NCBI GenBank assembly: GCA_036559195.1
Contig: DATBTN010000041.1
Coordinates: forward strand, 1 to 42,304
Reading direction: 5' to 3'
DNA: 42,304 bases
Origin: Candidatus Baltobacteraceae bacterium
GTDB lineage: Bacteria; Vulcanimicrobiota; Vulcanimicrobiia; Vulcanimicrobiales; Vulcanimicrobiaceae
Part shown: one piece after another, positions 6,655-14,410 of the stretch
How positions within the stretch are numbered: position 1 is the stretch's first letter
Layout: each line of letters starts with the position of its first letter
The notes under the pieces: model-generated
What the model was told of the DNA's origin: nothing
Databases searched by the model: none
What the model saw: only the letters and a program-made list of their open reading frames with translations
Program-made: the position numbers and the translations under genes

Positions 6655-7962
6655 ATGAGTAGCGTCCTTCGACAAGCTCAGGATGACAAGGGTCAAGCTG
6701 GCGGTGACAAAGGTCAAACTCGCGGTGACGCGGCGAAGCTTGCGCGGATCGTGGAAGATTTTCCAATTTTGCGCGAGCGGACTTCGCGCGGGAAGCGGCT
6801 GGTTTTTCTCGACTCGGCGGCTACCTCACAGAAACCGCAGAGCGTGATCGACTCGCTCGTTGAGTACTACTCGAAATATAACGCCAACATCCATCGCGGC
6901 GTCTACGAAATTGCGGCGCGGGCGACCGATGCGTTCGAGGGCGCGCGCGCCAAAGTCGCCGCGTTCGTGAACGCGCAGAGCGAAGAGCTGATCTGGACGC
7001 GCAATACGACCGAGGCCATCAACCTCGTGGCGTACGCGTGGGGATTGACGAATCTCAAGGCCGGCGATGCGATCGTGACGACGCAGCTCGAGCATCACTC
7101 GAACCTCGTGCCGTGGCAACTGCTCGCCGAGAAGACGGGCGCCCAGCTGCGTTTCATCCCGGTCGACGATCGCGGACTGCACGTTCTGGACGATCTCGAC
7201 GACCTGCTCGCGGGCGCGAAGCTCGTCGCGCTCTCGCACGTGAGCAATACCCTGGGCACCATCGCGCCGCTCGATAGCATCGTTCCCCGCGCCCACGCCG
7301 CGGGTGCGGTGGTTTTGGTCGACGGAGCGCAAGCCGCGCCGAATATGCCCGTGGACGTTAAAGCGCTCGATGTGGACTTCTACGCGTTTAGCGCGCACAA
7401 GATGTGCGGGCCGACCGGCATCGGCGCCCTCTACGGCAAGCGCGCGCTACTCGAGTCGATGCCGCCGTTTTTGACCGGCGGCGACATGATTCGCAAAGTC
7501 GGCTACGAGCATTCGACCTTCAACGACTTGCCATGGAAATTCGAAGCCGGAACGAGCAACATCGCCGACGCGATCGCGTTCGGCGTCGCCGTCGATTATC
7601 TGGCGTCGATCGGTATGGAGTGGGTGCGCGAACACGAGCGCTCGTTGATGCACTATGCGTTCGAACGCCTGCGCGAACTCGAACCTCGCGGCCTGGTCAT
7701 CTACGGACCGCAGGATCCCGAGCTCGTCGCCGACGTGATCTCGTTCAACTTCGCCGATATTCACCCGCACGATCTCGCATCGATCCTGGATATCGAGGGC
7801 GTCTGCATTCGCGCCGGCCACCATTGCACGATGCCGCTAATGGAAAAGATGGGCTGGCCCGCCACCGCCCGCGCGTCGTTCTACATCTACAACACCAAAG
7901 CCGACGTAGACGCCCTCATCGAAGCCCTACAAAAAGCCGCCCAAGTCTTCAAACTCGCATGA
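6655..7962 (+). CDS. sufS: SufS, group II cysteine desulfurase
   Basis: This PLP enzyme transfers sulfur from cysteine to the SUF machinery. The PLP lysine lies in FSAHKMCGPTG, and the catalytic Cys in RAGHHCTMPLM, with the C-terminal RASFYIYNT block, is typical of SufS/CsdA. From ATG 6655 the protein is 435 residues, about 25-30 longer than usual. Residues 4-25 (starting VLRQAQDDKG) are encoded by a copy of the dispersed repeat seen at 3120-3390. The family's normal N-terminus begins near ARIVEDFPILRER, where a GTG at 6751 could also initiate. It lies 10 bp after sufD and before sufU. Confidence 0.93.
   Translation: MSSVLRQAQDDKGQAGGDKGQTRGDAAKLARIVEDFPILRERTSRGKRLVFLDSAATSQKPQSVIDSLVEYYSKYNANIHRGVYEIAARATDAFEGARAKVAAFVNAQSEELIWTRNTTEAINLVAYAWGLTNLKAGDAIVTTQLEHHSNLVPWQLLAEKTGAQLRFIPVDDRGLHVLDDLDDLLAGAKLVALSHVSNTLGTIAPLDSIVPRAHAAGAVVLVDGAQAAPNMPVDVKALDVDFYAFSAHKMCGPTGIGALYGKRALLESMPPFLTGGDMIRKVGYEHSTFNDLPWKFEAGTSNIADAIAFGVAVDYLASIGMEWVREHERSLMHYAFERLRELEPRGLVIYGPQDPELVADVISFNFADIHPHDLASILDIEGVCIRAGHHCTMPLMEKMGWPATARASFYIYNTKADVDALIEALQKAAQVFKLA
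6662..6690 (+). repeat. dispersed repeat copy inside the 5' end of sufS
   Basis: The bases GTCCTTCGACAAGCTCAGGA and the following TGACAAGG match the intergenic repeat at 3120-3390. They are followed by two imperfect GGTGACAAAGGTCAA-like units up to about 6730. In the sufS frame they encode a hydrophilic extension. Confidence 0.85.
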
Positions 7963-7994
7963 ACGCCCTACGCCCGGGACGGAGCGCCTTCTAA

Positions 7995-8387
7995 TTGGAC
8001 GACTTTTACCGCGACTATATTTTGGATCACTATCGGGCGCCGCATAATTTTGGACATCTTGAAAAACCCGATGCGGTTGCGGAGGATACCAATCCGCTCT
8101 GCGGCGATCAGATCCGCATGGAGCTTCTGGTCGGGACCGACGGAACGGTAGCCGACGTTCGTTTCTCGGGCAAAGGCTGCGCGATCAGTCAGGCGTCGGC
8201 GTCGATGCTGACCGATTCGGTGAAGGGGATGAAACTCGAAGCCGTCGCGACGCTCTCCAAAGAAACCGTGCTCGAAAACGTCGGCATCGGCATCAGTCCG
8301 ACGCGCATGAAATGCGCGATGCTCGGGCTAAAAGTGCTCAAGAGCGCCGCAGTCGGCGAACTCGCAACCTGGCCGGACGAAGACTAG
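7995..8387 (+). CDS. sufU: SufU-type Fe-S/sulfur-transfer protein
   Basis: This 130-residue member of the IscU/SufU superfamily has three conserved cysteines: C36 in NPLCGD with D38, C62 in GKGCAISQ, and C107 in RMKCAML. In SufU proteins these ligate zinc, and the protein accepts persulfide from SufS. The RxKCA form of the last motif is SufU-like. The protein is shorter than Bacillus SufU because the usual insertion before the last Cys is reduced. Start TTG at 7995, 32 bp after sufS. It ends the plus-strand sufCDSU operon. Confidence 0.9.
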   Translation: MDDFYRDYILDHYRAPHNFGHLEKPDAVAEDTNPLCGDQIRMELLVGTDGTVADVRFSGKGCAISQASASMLTDSVKGMKLEAVATLSKETVLENVGIGISPTRMKCAMLGLKVLKSAAVGELATWPDED

Positions 8388-8397
8388 TCCTCCAACG

Positions 8398-8739
8398 ATG
8401 AGCGAAGCGCTCCTCGAGCTCTTCGTGCGGCTGATCGCCGTCATGCTGTGCTGGGTCGCGGCCCTCGCGGTCTGGGATATCGGGCGCAATTCGCCGTTGC
8501 GTTTCGCGCGCGAACTGGCTCGTTCGCAGCAAGCGGCCGCGCATCTGCGTACCGGCATCCTTCGCTTCGCGGTGGGACTCATCGCGGCGTTCGTCGCATT
8601 GGTCGTTTTGGTCGAAACGCTGCCCTTCGGCACGAGCGACCTCTTCTCGGTCTACGCAATCGGCACGTTCTGCGCGGGGTTTGCAGTCGACTTGCTGGTC
8701 GGCGACGCCCTACGCGCGATCGTGCGCGGCAAGAGGTAA
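8398..8739 (+). CDS. small three-span membrane protein next to the acetate symporter genes
   Basis: This 113-residue protein has about three hydrophobic segments (LLELFVRLIAVMLCWVAALA; FAVGLIAAFVALVVLVE; and a C-terminal span) separated by an Arg-rich loop. No family was recognised. It begins 10 bp after sufU and ends one base before the DUF485 gene, so it could be read from either unit. The tight spacing to the DUF485-symporter pair suggests an accessory role in that module. Confidence 0.55.
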   Translation: MSEALLELFVRLIAVMLCWVAALAVWDIGRNSPLRFARELARSQQAAAHLRTGILRFAVGLIAAFVALVVLVETLPFGTSDLFSVYAIGTFCAGFAVDLLVGDALRAIVRGKR

Positions 8740-8740
8740 G

Positions 8741-9067
8741 ATGGAGCACCACCACCTGACACCCGAAGACTGGCAGAGCATCGAGGCCGATGCCGATTTT
8801 CGCACTCTCGTGGCGATGAAACGCCGCTTCGTCGTTCCCGCAACGCTGTTTTTCCTGCTCTATTATCTCGCGCTGCCCGTCCTCGTCGGCCTCGCGCCGG
8901 CCCTGATGTCGCGCCCGGTCTTCTGGCACCTCAACGTCGCGTATCTTTTCGCGCTCTCGCAGTTCGCGATGGCGTGGATTCTGCTCGCGATCTATTTGCA
9001 GCGCGCCCGGCGTTTCGATTTTCTCGAAGCGCAAATCGTTCGCCGCGTGCGTAGCGAGTTTCGATGA
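8741..9067 (+). CDS. DUF485 family small membrane protein
   Basis: This 108-residue protein resembles the DUF485/YjcH family: a soluble N-terminus containing FRTLVAMKRRFVVPATLFFL, then two membrane spans and a basic C-terminus. YjcH-type proteins are regularly encoded just before the cation-acetate symporter ActP, exactly as here. Start ATG at 8741, directly after the preceding gene. Its stop overlaps the actP-like ATG by 4 nt. It is probably an accessory or stability factor of the transporter. Confidence 0.8.
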   Translation: MEHHHLTPEDWQSIEADADFRTLVAMKRRFVVPATLFFLLYYLALPVLVGLAPALMSRPVFWHLNVAYLFALSQFAMAWILLAIYLQRARRFDFLEAQIVRRVRSEFR

Positions 9068-10734
9068 CGCCCACCGTCGTAATGTTCGTCGTCTTCGTGG
9101 CGATCACGCTCGTGATCACCTACGTTGCATCGGGGCGCAGTAAGACCAGCCGGGGCTTTTACAGCGCTCACCGTCGCGTGAGCGGCCTGCAGAATGGTTT
9201 TGCGATCGCCGGCGACTACATGTCGGCGGCCTCGTTTCTGGGCATCACCGGTCTGATCGCATTCTTCGGCTTCGACGGATTCATGTATTCGGTCGGCTGG
9301 CTCGTCGCTTATCTGACCGTGCTGCTGCTGGTTGCCGAGCCGCTGCGCAATACCGGGAAATACACGATCGCCGACGTCATCTCGTTTCGCAATCGCGGCC
9401 GCGGCGTGCGCGCGTTGGCGGCGATTTCGACGCTGATCATCACGCTTTTCTACATGATCGCACAGATGGTCGGCGCCGGGTCGCTCGTCAACGTTTTGAT
9501 TCCGGATTTCAGCTTCAACACGGCGATCGTGGTGGTCGGCGCGCTGATGCTGCTGTATGTTACGGTCGGCGGGATGCTCGCCACGACGTGGGTACAAGTG
9601 ATCAAGGCAAGTTTGTTGTTGGGTGCGAGCGCGCTGCTCTCGTGTCTCGTGCTCGCGCGCTACCATTTTTCGCTGGCCGCATTTTTCGCCGCGGCCGCGA
9701 ACGCGCACGGCGCGGTCGGCGTCGGCCTGCACGCGAGCCTCCTGCAACCCGGCCTCTTCTTCTCGGGGCGCTGGGGATCGCTCGATCTGATCTCGCTCGG
9801 GATCGCGCTCGTCCTAGGAACCGCCGGGCTTCCGCACATTCTGATGCGCTTTTACACCGTGCCATCGGCAAAGGCCGCACGAACGTCGGTCGCCTGGGCG
9901 ATGGTGCTGATCGGCGTCTTTTATTTGCTGACCACGTTTATGGGCTTTGGCGCGGCAACGTTGATCGGTCAATCCCGGATCGGTCCGCACGTCACGAGCG
10001 GGGAGGCGATACGCTATATCGCGCATCACCCCGCGCAGGCGCCGGCGCTCAACGCCGCCTTCGCACGCGACGGATACATCGTGCCGGTCAAGAACGACAA
10101 TCTGGCGGCGATCCTGCTCGCACAGGGTCTGGGCGGCGATCTCTTTCTGGCCTTCATCGCCGCGGTCGCATTCGCGACGATTCTCGCGGTAGTCGCCGGC
10201 TTGACTATCGCGGCCTCCTCTGCGTTCGCGCACGATATTTGGTGGAATCTCGTGCGAAACGGAGAAGGCAACGAGAGCGAACAGCTCCGCGTCGCGCGCA
10301 TCACCGCGGCTGTCGTTGCGATTCTTTCGATCGTCTTTGCGATCTGGCTGAAAAACTTGAACGTTGCGTTTCTGGTTGGGCTCGCGTTTGCGGTCGCCGC
10401 GAGTGCGAACGTTCCGGCGATCATTCTAACGCTTGCATGGAAGCGATTCAACCGGACGGGCACTATTTGCGGCATGGTCGCCGGTTTGGTTTCCTCGCTC
10501 GTTCTCATCGCGATCGGCCCCGCCGTGATGGGCGTCGATCCCGCCGGCGCGACGGTCCGGCATTTGATCGCCGGCACTCCGATCTTTCCGCTCTCCAATC
10601 CGGGGCTCGTCTCGGTGCCGCTCGGGTTCGCCGCCGCCATTCTCGGCACGCTCTGCTCGCGCGATCCCGAAGCCGAAGCGCTCTACGCGCAACTCGAAGT
10701 TCGAGCCAACACGGGTCTCGGCGCCGAACTCTAG
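9064..10734 (+). CDS. actP: ActP-like sodium:solute (acetate) symporter
   Basis: This 556-residue, about 13-span protein belongs to the sodium:solute symporter family. Early blocks RGFYSAHRRVSGLQNGFAIA, GDYMSAASFLGI and GKYTIADVISFR are typical of the ActP branch, as is the later GLPHILMRFYTVPSAKAAR. It would take up acetate or related short-chain carboxylates across the inner membrane with a cation. Coupling by a 4-nt overlap to DUF485 supports the ActP assignment. The stop shares the bases CTAG with the stop of the convergent gene at 10731. Confidence 0.88.
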   Translation: MTPTVVMFVVFVAITLVITYVASGRSKTSRGFYSAHRRVSGLQNGFAIAGDYMSAASFLGITGLIAFFGFDGFMYSVGWLVAYLTVLLLVAEPLRNTGKYTIADVISFRNRGRGVRALAAISTLIITLFYMIAQMVGAGSLVNVLIPDFSFNTAIVVVGALMLLYVTVGGMLATTWVQVIKASLLLGASALLSCLVLARYHFSLAAFFAAAANAHGAVGVGLHASLLQPGLFFSGRWGSLDLISLGIALVLGTAGLPHILMRFYTVPSAKAARTSVAWAMVLIGVFYLLTTFMGFGAATLIGQSRIGPHVTSGEAIRYIAHHPAQAPALNAAFARDGYIVPVKNDNLAAILLAQGLGGDLFLAFIAAVAFATILAVVAGLTIAASSAFAHDIWWNLVRNGEGNESEQLRVARITAAVVAILSIVFAIWLKNLNVAFLVGLAFAVAASANVPAIILTLAWKRFNRTGTICGMVAGLVSSLVLIAIGPAVMGVDPAGATVRHLIAGTPIFPLSNPGLVSVPLGFAAAILGTLCSRDPEAEALYAQLEVRANTGLGAEL

Positions 10735-11492
10735 GGTTTGATCGCCGTGTGATCGGTGATGCGGTTGTCGCTTAACGTAAACGAGATGAAATATTTGCCG
10801 CTGGCGGTCGCGAGATCGACGTCGACCTTGGCGGTGCCGTCGGCGTTGGACGAACTGCGCAGACCCGTTATCTGCGCGCTCGCATCGATAAACGAATCCT
10901 GATCGACCGTCCCGTTCGCAAGATATTGCTGCGCGCCGACGCGGTTGCCGTTCGCGAGCGCGTTGATGTACGCGCGCACGACGCCGGCCGGCGAGTCGGC
11001 GGGAACGGGCGGCGGCGGCTCGCTCACCGGTTTGCGCGCCACGGGCTGCGTGTGACGTTTGGGCGCCGTCGTAGCGGCCGGAGCGGGTGTTCGCAGCGGT
11101 TTGGGAACTGGCGTCGCCGTGGGTGCGGCGGTCGGCGCAGCGGTCGCAACGGGCGTACGTGATGCAACGGGCCGCGGCGTTGGAGACCCGGTCGGGACCG
11201 CCGTCGGCAGCGGCGTAGGCACCCGTATTGCCGGATGGCCCGCGATGGTGGTGCGTTCGGGGTGCGGTATCGGCGCGGGCGGCGTCGCAACGGCGACGGG
11301 CACGGGAGTCGGGCGCACGGTCTTTTGCGGCGCCGCGAGATCGCCGCGACGCAGGAAGTGCGCCAAGACGCCGCCGATGAACACGCCTAAAACAACGATC
11401 ACGATAAAGAGCGGCCATACCGGAAAGCTGCCGCCGCTGCGGCCGTCGGGCGTGTATCCGGAGGATCGCCGGCGGCGCGGCGGCTCGTTCAC
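10731..11492 (-). CDS. membrane-anchored Pro/Thr-rich protein with C-terminal globular domain
   Basis: This 253-residue protein has an Arg/Ser-rich cytoplasmic N-terminus, one membrane span at about residues 24-46 (FPVWPLFIVIVVLGVFIGGV) and then about 120 residues dominated by Pro, Thr and Ala, a stalk-like low-complexity segment. A globular C-terminus of about 85 residues follows (SPAGVVRAYINALANGNRVG onward), which looks like an NTF2/DUF4878-type domain by its opening helix. It is probably an exported, envelope-tethered protein. Its start overlaps the preceding gene's stop by 4 nt. Function unknown. Confidence 0.6.
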   Translation of the reverse strand: MNEPPRRRRSSGYTPDGRSGGSFPVWPLFIVIVVLGVFIGGVLAHFLRRGDLAAPQKTVRPTPVPVAVATPPAPIPHPERTTIAGHPAIRVPTPLPTAVPTGSPTPRPVASRTPVATAAPTAAPTATPVPKPLRTPAPAATTAPKRHTQPVARKPVSEPPPPVPADSPAGVVRAYINALANGNRVGAQQYLANGTVDQDSFIDASAQITGLRSSSNADGTAKVDVDLATASGKYFISFTLSDNRITDHTAIKP

Positions 11493-11884
11493 CGGGCGTG
11501 CAGTTTCATGGAGATCCCGTCGACGATCGCCGGCGCGAGTTGCCCCACGTAATCGGCGTGATGCTCCACAAATCGAGCGGTGGCTTCTTTGAGTAACCCC
11601 GGACTCGCTTGCGCGTAGCGCAGCAGCGCAGCGATCGACTCGCTCTCGCCGGCTTCGATACTCGAAAGCGGCACGCCGGCACCTTCGGCGGCGTCTTCCG
11701 ACGATTCGCCTCGCTCGCGAAACGCATCGAAGATCGACTCGACGAGCGCCGTGCGGCCGGCGGGGGTCATCGCGCGCTCGCTGCGCACGACGGCATCGGT
11801 TAGTTCGCGATCGTCCATTTTAGCGATGAATCTCTCCGCCGCATCAACGACCTCGCCCGCGGGGAAGTTCCCGAAAACGCTCAT
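11489..11884 (-). CDS. conserved helical protein of unknown function
   Basis: This 131-residue acidic, largely helical protein (MSVFGNFPAGEVVDAAERFI) shows no recognised motif and no membrane segment. It is followed, with a 4-nt overlap, by the membrane-anchored Pro/Thr-rich gene, so the two are translated together. The ATG at 11882-11884 gives a natural start. Its start abuts the TTG of the divergent ORF at 11884, which argues that the neighbour begins later. Confidence 0.5.
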   Translation of the reverse strand: MSVFGNFPAGEVVDAAERFIAKMDDRELTDAVVRSERAMTPAGRTALVESIFDAFRERGESSEDAAEGAGVPLSSIEAGESESIAALLRYAQASPGLLKEATARFVEHHADYVGQLAPAIVDGISMKLHAR

Positions 11885-12285
11885 TGCAGAAATCGTTACT
11901 CCCCGACGGCAGGCGGCTCCTCGAAGTTCGCCAAAAACTTCCGGCAGTGATCCGCATCAGAGTGCCGCTCGATCTCCATTCCGTCGCGTGCAGCGGCTCC
12001 GCCGCCTTCGCACTCGCTACACCTTTGCGAATCCGCGAGCTGGTCGCGCTCGCCGTTCGTGAGGCGATCGGCGCCCGCGCGCCCTACGATAAGTTCCAAC
12101 GCAACGTTCGGGCCACGCTCGCCGGTTTGGCCGACGGGCGTTTTACCGTCGACGTCGACGGCCGCACCTTTGCCGATGCAGACGAGGTCGTACTTTGCGG
12201 CGGCATCGCCAGCGTACGCTTTTACTTGCCGGCACGCGCCGCCGCCTCGGGACGCCGCTCTGAGCTGGCCACCCCCGAACGCTAA
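11884..12285 (+). CDS. hypothetical protein, start uncertain
   Basis: The open frame encodes up to 133 residues with a core resembling a ubiquitin-like or small alpha/beta domain (IRIRVPLDLHSVACSG, then a helix, then VDVDGRTFADADEVVLCGGI). No family was recognised. The first start codon is a TTG overlapping the start of the divergent gene, so GTG at 11947 or 11962 may be more realistic. It is followed, with overlap, by a membrane protein frame. Confidence 0.45.
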   Translation: MQKSLLPDGRRLLEVRQKLPAVIRIRVPLDLHSVACSGSAAFALATPLRIRELVALAVREAIGARAPYDKFQRNVRATLAGLADGRFTVDVDGRTFADADEVVLCGGIASVRFYLPARAAASGRRSELATPER

Positions 12286-13018
12286 GAATCCGCCGCCCGC
12301 CACACTTCCAACGCTTGCACGACTCGCGCTGCATGCGTGCGCCCGACGGTGGTGGCAATTTCTGCTCGCAGCACTGGCCGTCGCGGGGCTGGAACTCGGG
12401 ATCTCGGCGGCGGCCCATTTCGCCGCTCCCGTCGTTCTAGCGGCAAATCTCCTGGTCTCACCGGTACTGGCGACGATCGTAACGATCGCCGTTTTTGCCG
12501 ATCGCACCGGCGATCTGCCGACGGCACGCGAACGAGCGGGCCGCATCGTCGAGCGGCTCTGGGCGGTGATCGTCATCGAATTCGTGCAATGGTATCTCTA
12601 CGCGTTCGCGATGAGCGCGATCGCGACGTCGAGCGGGTCCGCACTGCTCCTCACGCTGGCCTTCGGAGCGTTTCTTTTCGTTCTCTCCGCGACCATCGTC
12701 TATGCCGATATCGTTGCGTGCCTCGCGCCCGTTTCATCGACCCTCACGCTCGTACCGTCGAGCTTCTATCAGAGCACGACGCTTGCGTGGCACAACTTCT
12801 CCCGAGCCCTCGCGCTTCTCTTCGTCCAGGTCGCCGTTGGAACGCTGCTCCAACTCGGCGCGCTCGGATTACACGCGCTGCACGTCCGCGGAGCCGACCT
12901 CTGGATCAACGACGTCGCCGCGACGCTGATCGCGGTACCCATCACGGCCTTCGCGACGCTCGTGTATTTGGATGTTATTTCGCAACGGCCATCGGAAGAC
13001 GGCCGCCGTCGCGTTTGA
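12260..13018 (+). CDS. six-span membrane protein, start uncertain
   Basis: About 250 residues with roughly six hydrophobic segments, beginning ALHACARRWWQFLLAALAVA. A middle block (FLFVLSATIVYADIVACLAP) and a C-terminal span are clear. No ATG, GTG or TTG lies close to the first span: the nearest in-frame ones are ATG 12176 and GTG 12059, deep in the preceding gene. CTG 12260 is the placeholder used here. The stop lies 44 bp inside the 3' end of the convergent GH125 gene. Function not recognised; the layout resembles integral membrane proteins of the DUF975/glycerophosphodiesterase type, but this is a weak impression. Confidence 0.5.
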   Translation: MSWPPPNAKNPPPATLPTLARLALHACARRWWQFLLAALAVAGLELGISAAAHFAAPVVLAANLLVSPVLATIVTIAVFADRTGDLPTARERAGRIVERLWAVIVIEFVQWYLYAFAMSAIATSSGSALLLTLAFGAFLFVLSATIVYADIVACLAPVSSTLTLVPSSFYQSTTLAWHNFSRALALLFVQVAVGTLLQLGALGLHALHVRGADLWINDVAATLIAVPITAFATLVYLDVISQRPSEDGRRRV

Positions 13019-14261
13019 GCATCAGTTGCGCGAACAGCGCGTTGGGCCAAGCGAAATCGGAGCGCGTGTATGCCTCGGGCCAATCCGCATTGAACGATTC
13101 GTGCAGTCGATGGTCGCCGACGTCCGAGACCGCAACGTAGCCCAGCACGCGTTCGATCTCGCTGGGGTCGGTGGCCGTGATCGCCTGCATCACGAGCGCG
13201 AGCGGCCAGATGTAGCCGTGGGGCGTGTGCGGACTGCCGACGCCCGCCGCGTACTTCCCAACGTAGTAGTATGGGTTTCGCGGCGAAAGCACGAAGGCGC
13301 GCGTCGCTTGATACGCAACGTCGTGCACGCCGACGTAACCAAAATACGGCATCGAGAGCAACGAGGGGACGTTCGCATCGTCCATCAGATTCGCGTGTCC
13401 GCGGCCGTCGACTTCGTACGCGTAGATGCGCCCGAACCCGGGCAGATTCACGAGCCCGTTGCGCTCGATCGCGCGTTGGATCTGAACGGACATGCCGTAC
13501 GCGTTATCGGCCATCCACCGGTCGTGATAGACCCGATGCTCGACGACCGTTAGATCCCGCAGCACCGCGACCCCGAACATGTTATCGGGAATGTTGTACT
13601 GGTAGCGCGCGGCGTCGTCCGACGGGCGAAAGCCGGTCCATACGAGCCCGGTGAACGCGATGGGGCTTCCCTTCCCGCGATCGGCGAGCTCGGGATGCGT
13701 GTAATGCGAGCGCGTGGCGTGATGCTGCTCGGTGCGCAGCGTCTGAATGACCCGGTGCATCGCGCGCTGGAAATCGGGCGTGAAGATCGAGCCGTCTCCC
13801 GTCGATCTCCAATAGAGATAGGCAAACCAAATCGGATAAAGCAGCGAGTCCATTTCGAACTTCCGCTCGGCTACCCGATAGTTCAAGGTAAAGGCGTTGG
13901 CGTAGGGATCGACCTCGATGTAGCGCACCTGGCGGGCGATCGCGCCGCGCAGCATCGAGCGCACGTACGGGTCGGTGTGGGAGACGCCGATGTACGGAAT
14001 CATCACCGCGCTCGAATCGCGCAACCATTCCTGGCCGATATCGCCGGTCGAGACGAACGTCGTCCCATCTTCCTGGATGATGGCGTGCCGGCTGTACGCC
14101 TCGTCGTAGGCCGTCTGATAGATGCGCTGCAGCTTGCGGGTCACCACGTCGCTGCGCTGCGTCGCCGTATCGGCGGTCGGAGCCGCACGGGCGCGCTCCG
14201 GCATTGCGGTCGCAACGACCGCGAGACCGATCGCTAGCGCAATAAGACGGGTAACGCTCAT
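12975..14261 (-). CDS. secreted GH125 exo-alpha-1,6-mannosidase
   Basis: From ATG 14261 the protein has 428 residues and starts with a signal peptide (MSVTRLIALAIGLAVVATAM, cleavage after ARA). The mature part matches glycoside hydrolase family 125 along its length: GDIGQEWLRDSSAVMIPYI, FEMDSLLYPIWF, GFRPSDDAARYQYNIPDNMF, YEVDGRGHANLMDDANVPSL, GSPHTPHGYIWPL and LHESF. The last provides the general-base Glu and the DD segment the acid region known for the family. GH125 enzymes release mannose from non-reducing ends of alpha-1,6-linked chains. An upstream in-frame start at 14345 would bury the signal peptide, so 14261 was chosen. Its 3' end overlaps the convergent membrane gene. Confidence 0.9.
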   Translation of the reverse strand: MSVTRLIALAIGLAVVATAMPERARAAPTADTATQRSDVVTRKLQRIYQTAYDEAYSRHAIIQEDGTTFVSTGDIGQEWLRDSSAVMIPYIGVSHTDPYVRSMLRGAIARQVRYIEVDPYANAFTLNYRVAERKFEMDSLLYPIWFAYLYWRSTGDGSIFTPDFQRAMHRVIQTLRTEQHHATRSHYTHPELADRGKGSPIAFTGLVWTGFRPSDDAARYQYNIPDNMFGVAVLRDLTVVEHRVYHDRWMADNAYGMSVQIQRAIERNGLVNLPGFGRIYAYEVDGRGHANLMDDANVPSLLSMPYFGYVGVHDVAYQATRAFVLSPRNPYYYVGKYAAGVGSPHTPHGYIWPLALVMQAITATDPSEIERVLGYVAVSDVGDHRLHESFNADWPEAYTRSDFAWPNALFAQLMLKRDGGRLPMAVAK

Positions 14262-14356
14262 AGGCCCGACATACCCGTCTGAGGTGAGGAAGTACTCATT
14301 GTTGGGGATATCGGCAAAAATTTGTCGCGTTCGATGTTTCGCCAACCCACTATACC

Positions 14357-14365
14357 TGGGATAAT
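14357..14365 (+). promoter_or_regulatory. candidate extended -10 promoter
   Basis: TGGGATAAT fits an extended -10 element (TGN plus GATAAT) about 45 bp before the proposed ATC start of the secreted protein. No convincing -35 is seen, as is common for extended -10 promoters. The rest of 14262-14410 is the divergent control region shared with the GH125 gene; nothing else was recognised in it. Confidence 0.4.
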
Positions 14366-14410
14366 GCTACTGTCGAACCTTCGGAACCGGCCTAGAAAGC
14401 GAGCACCACC

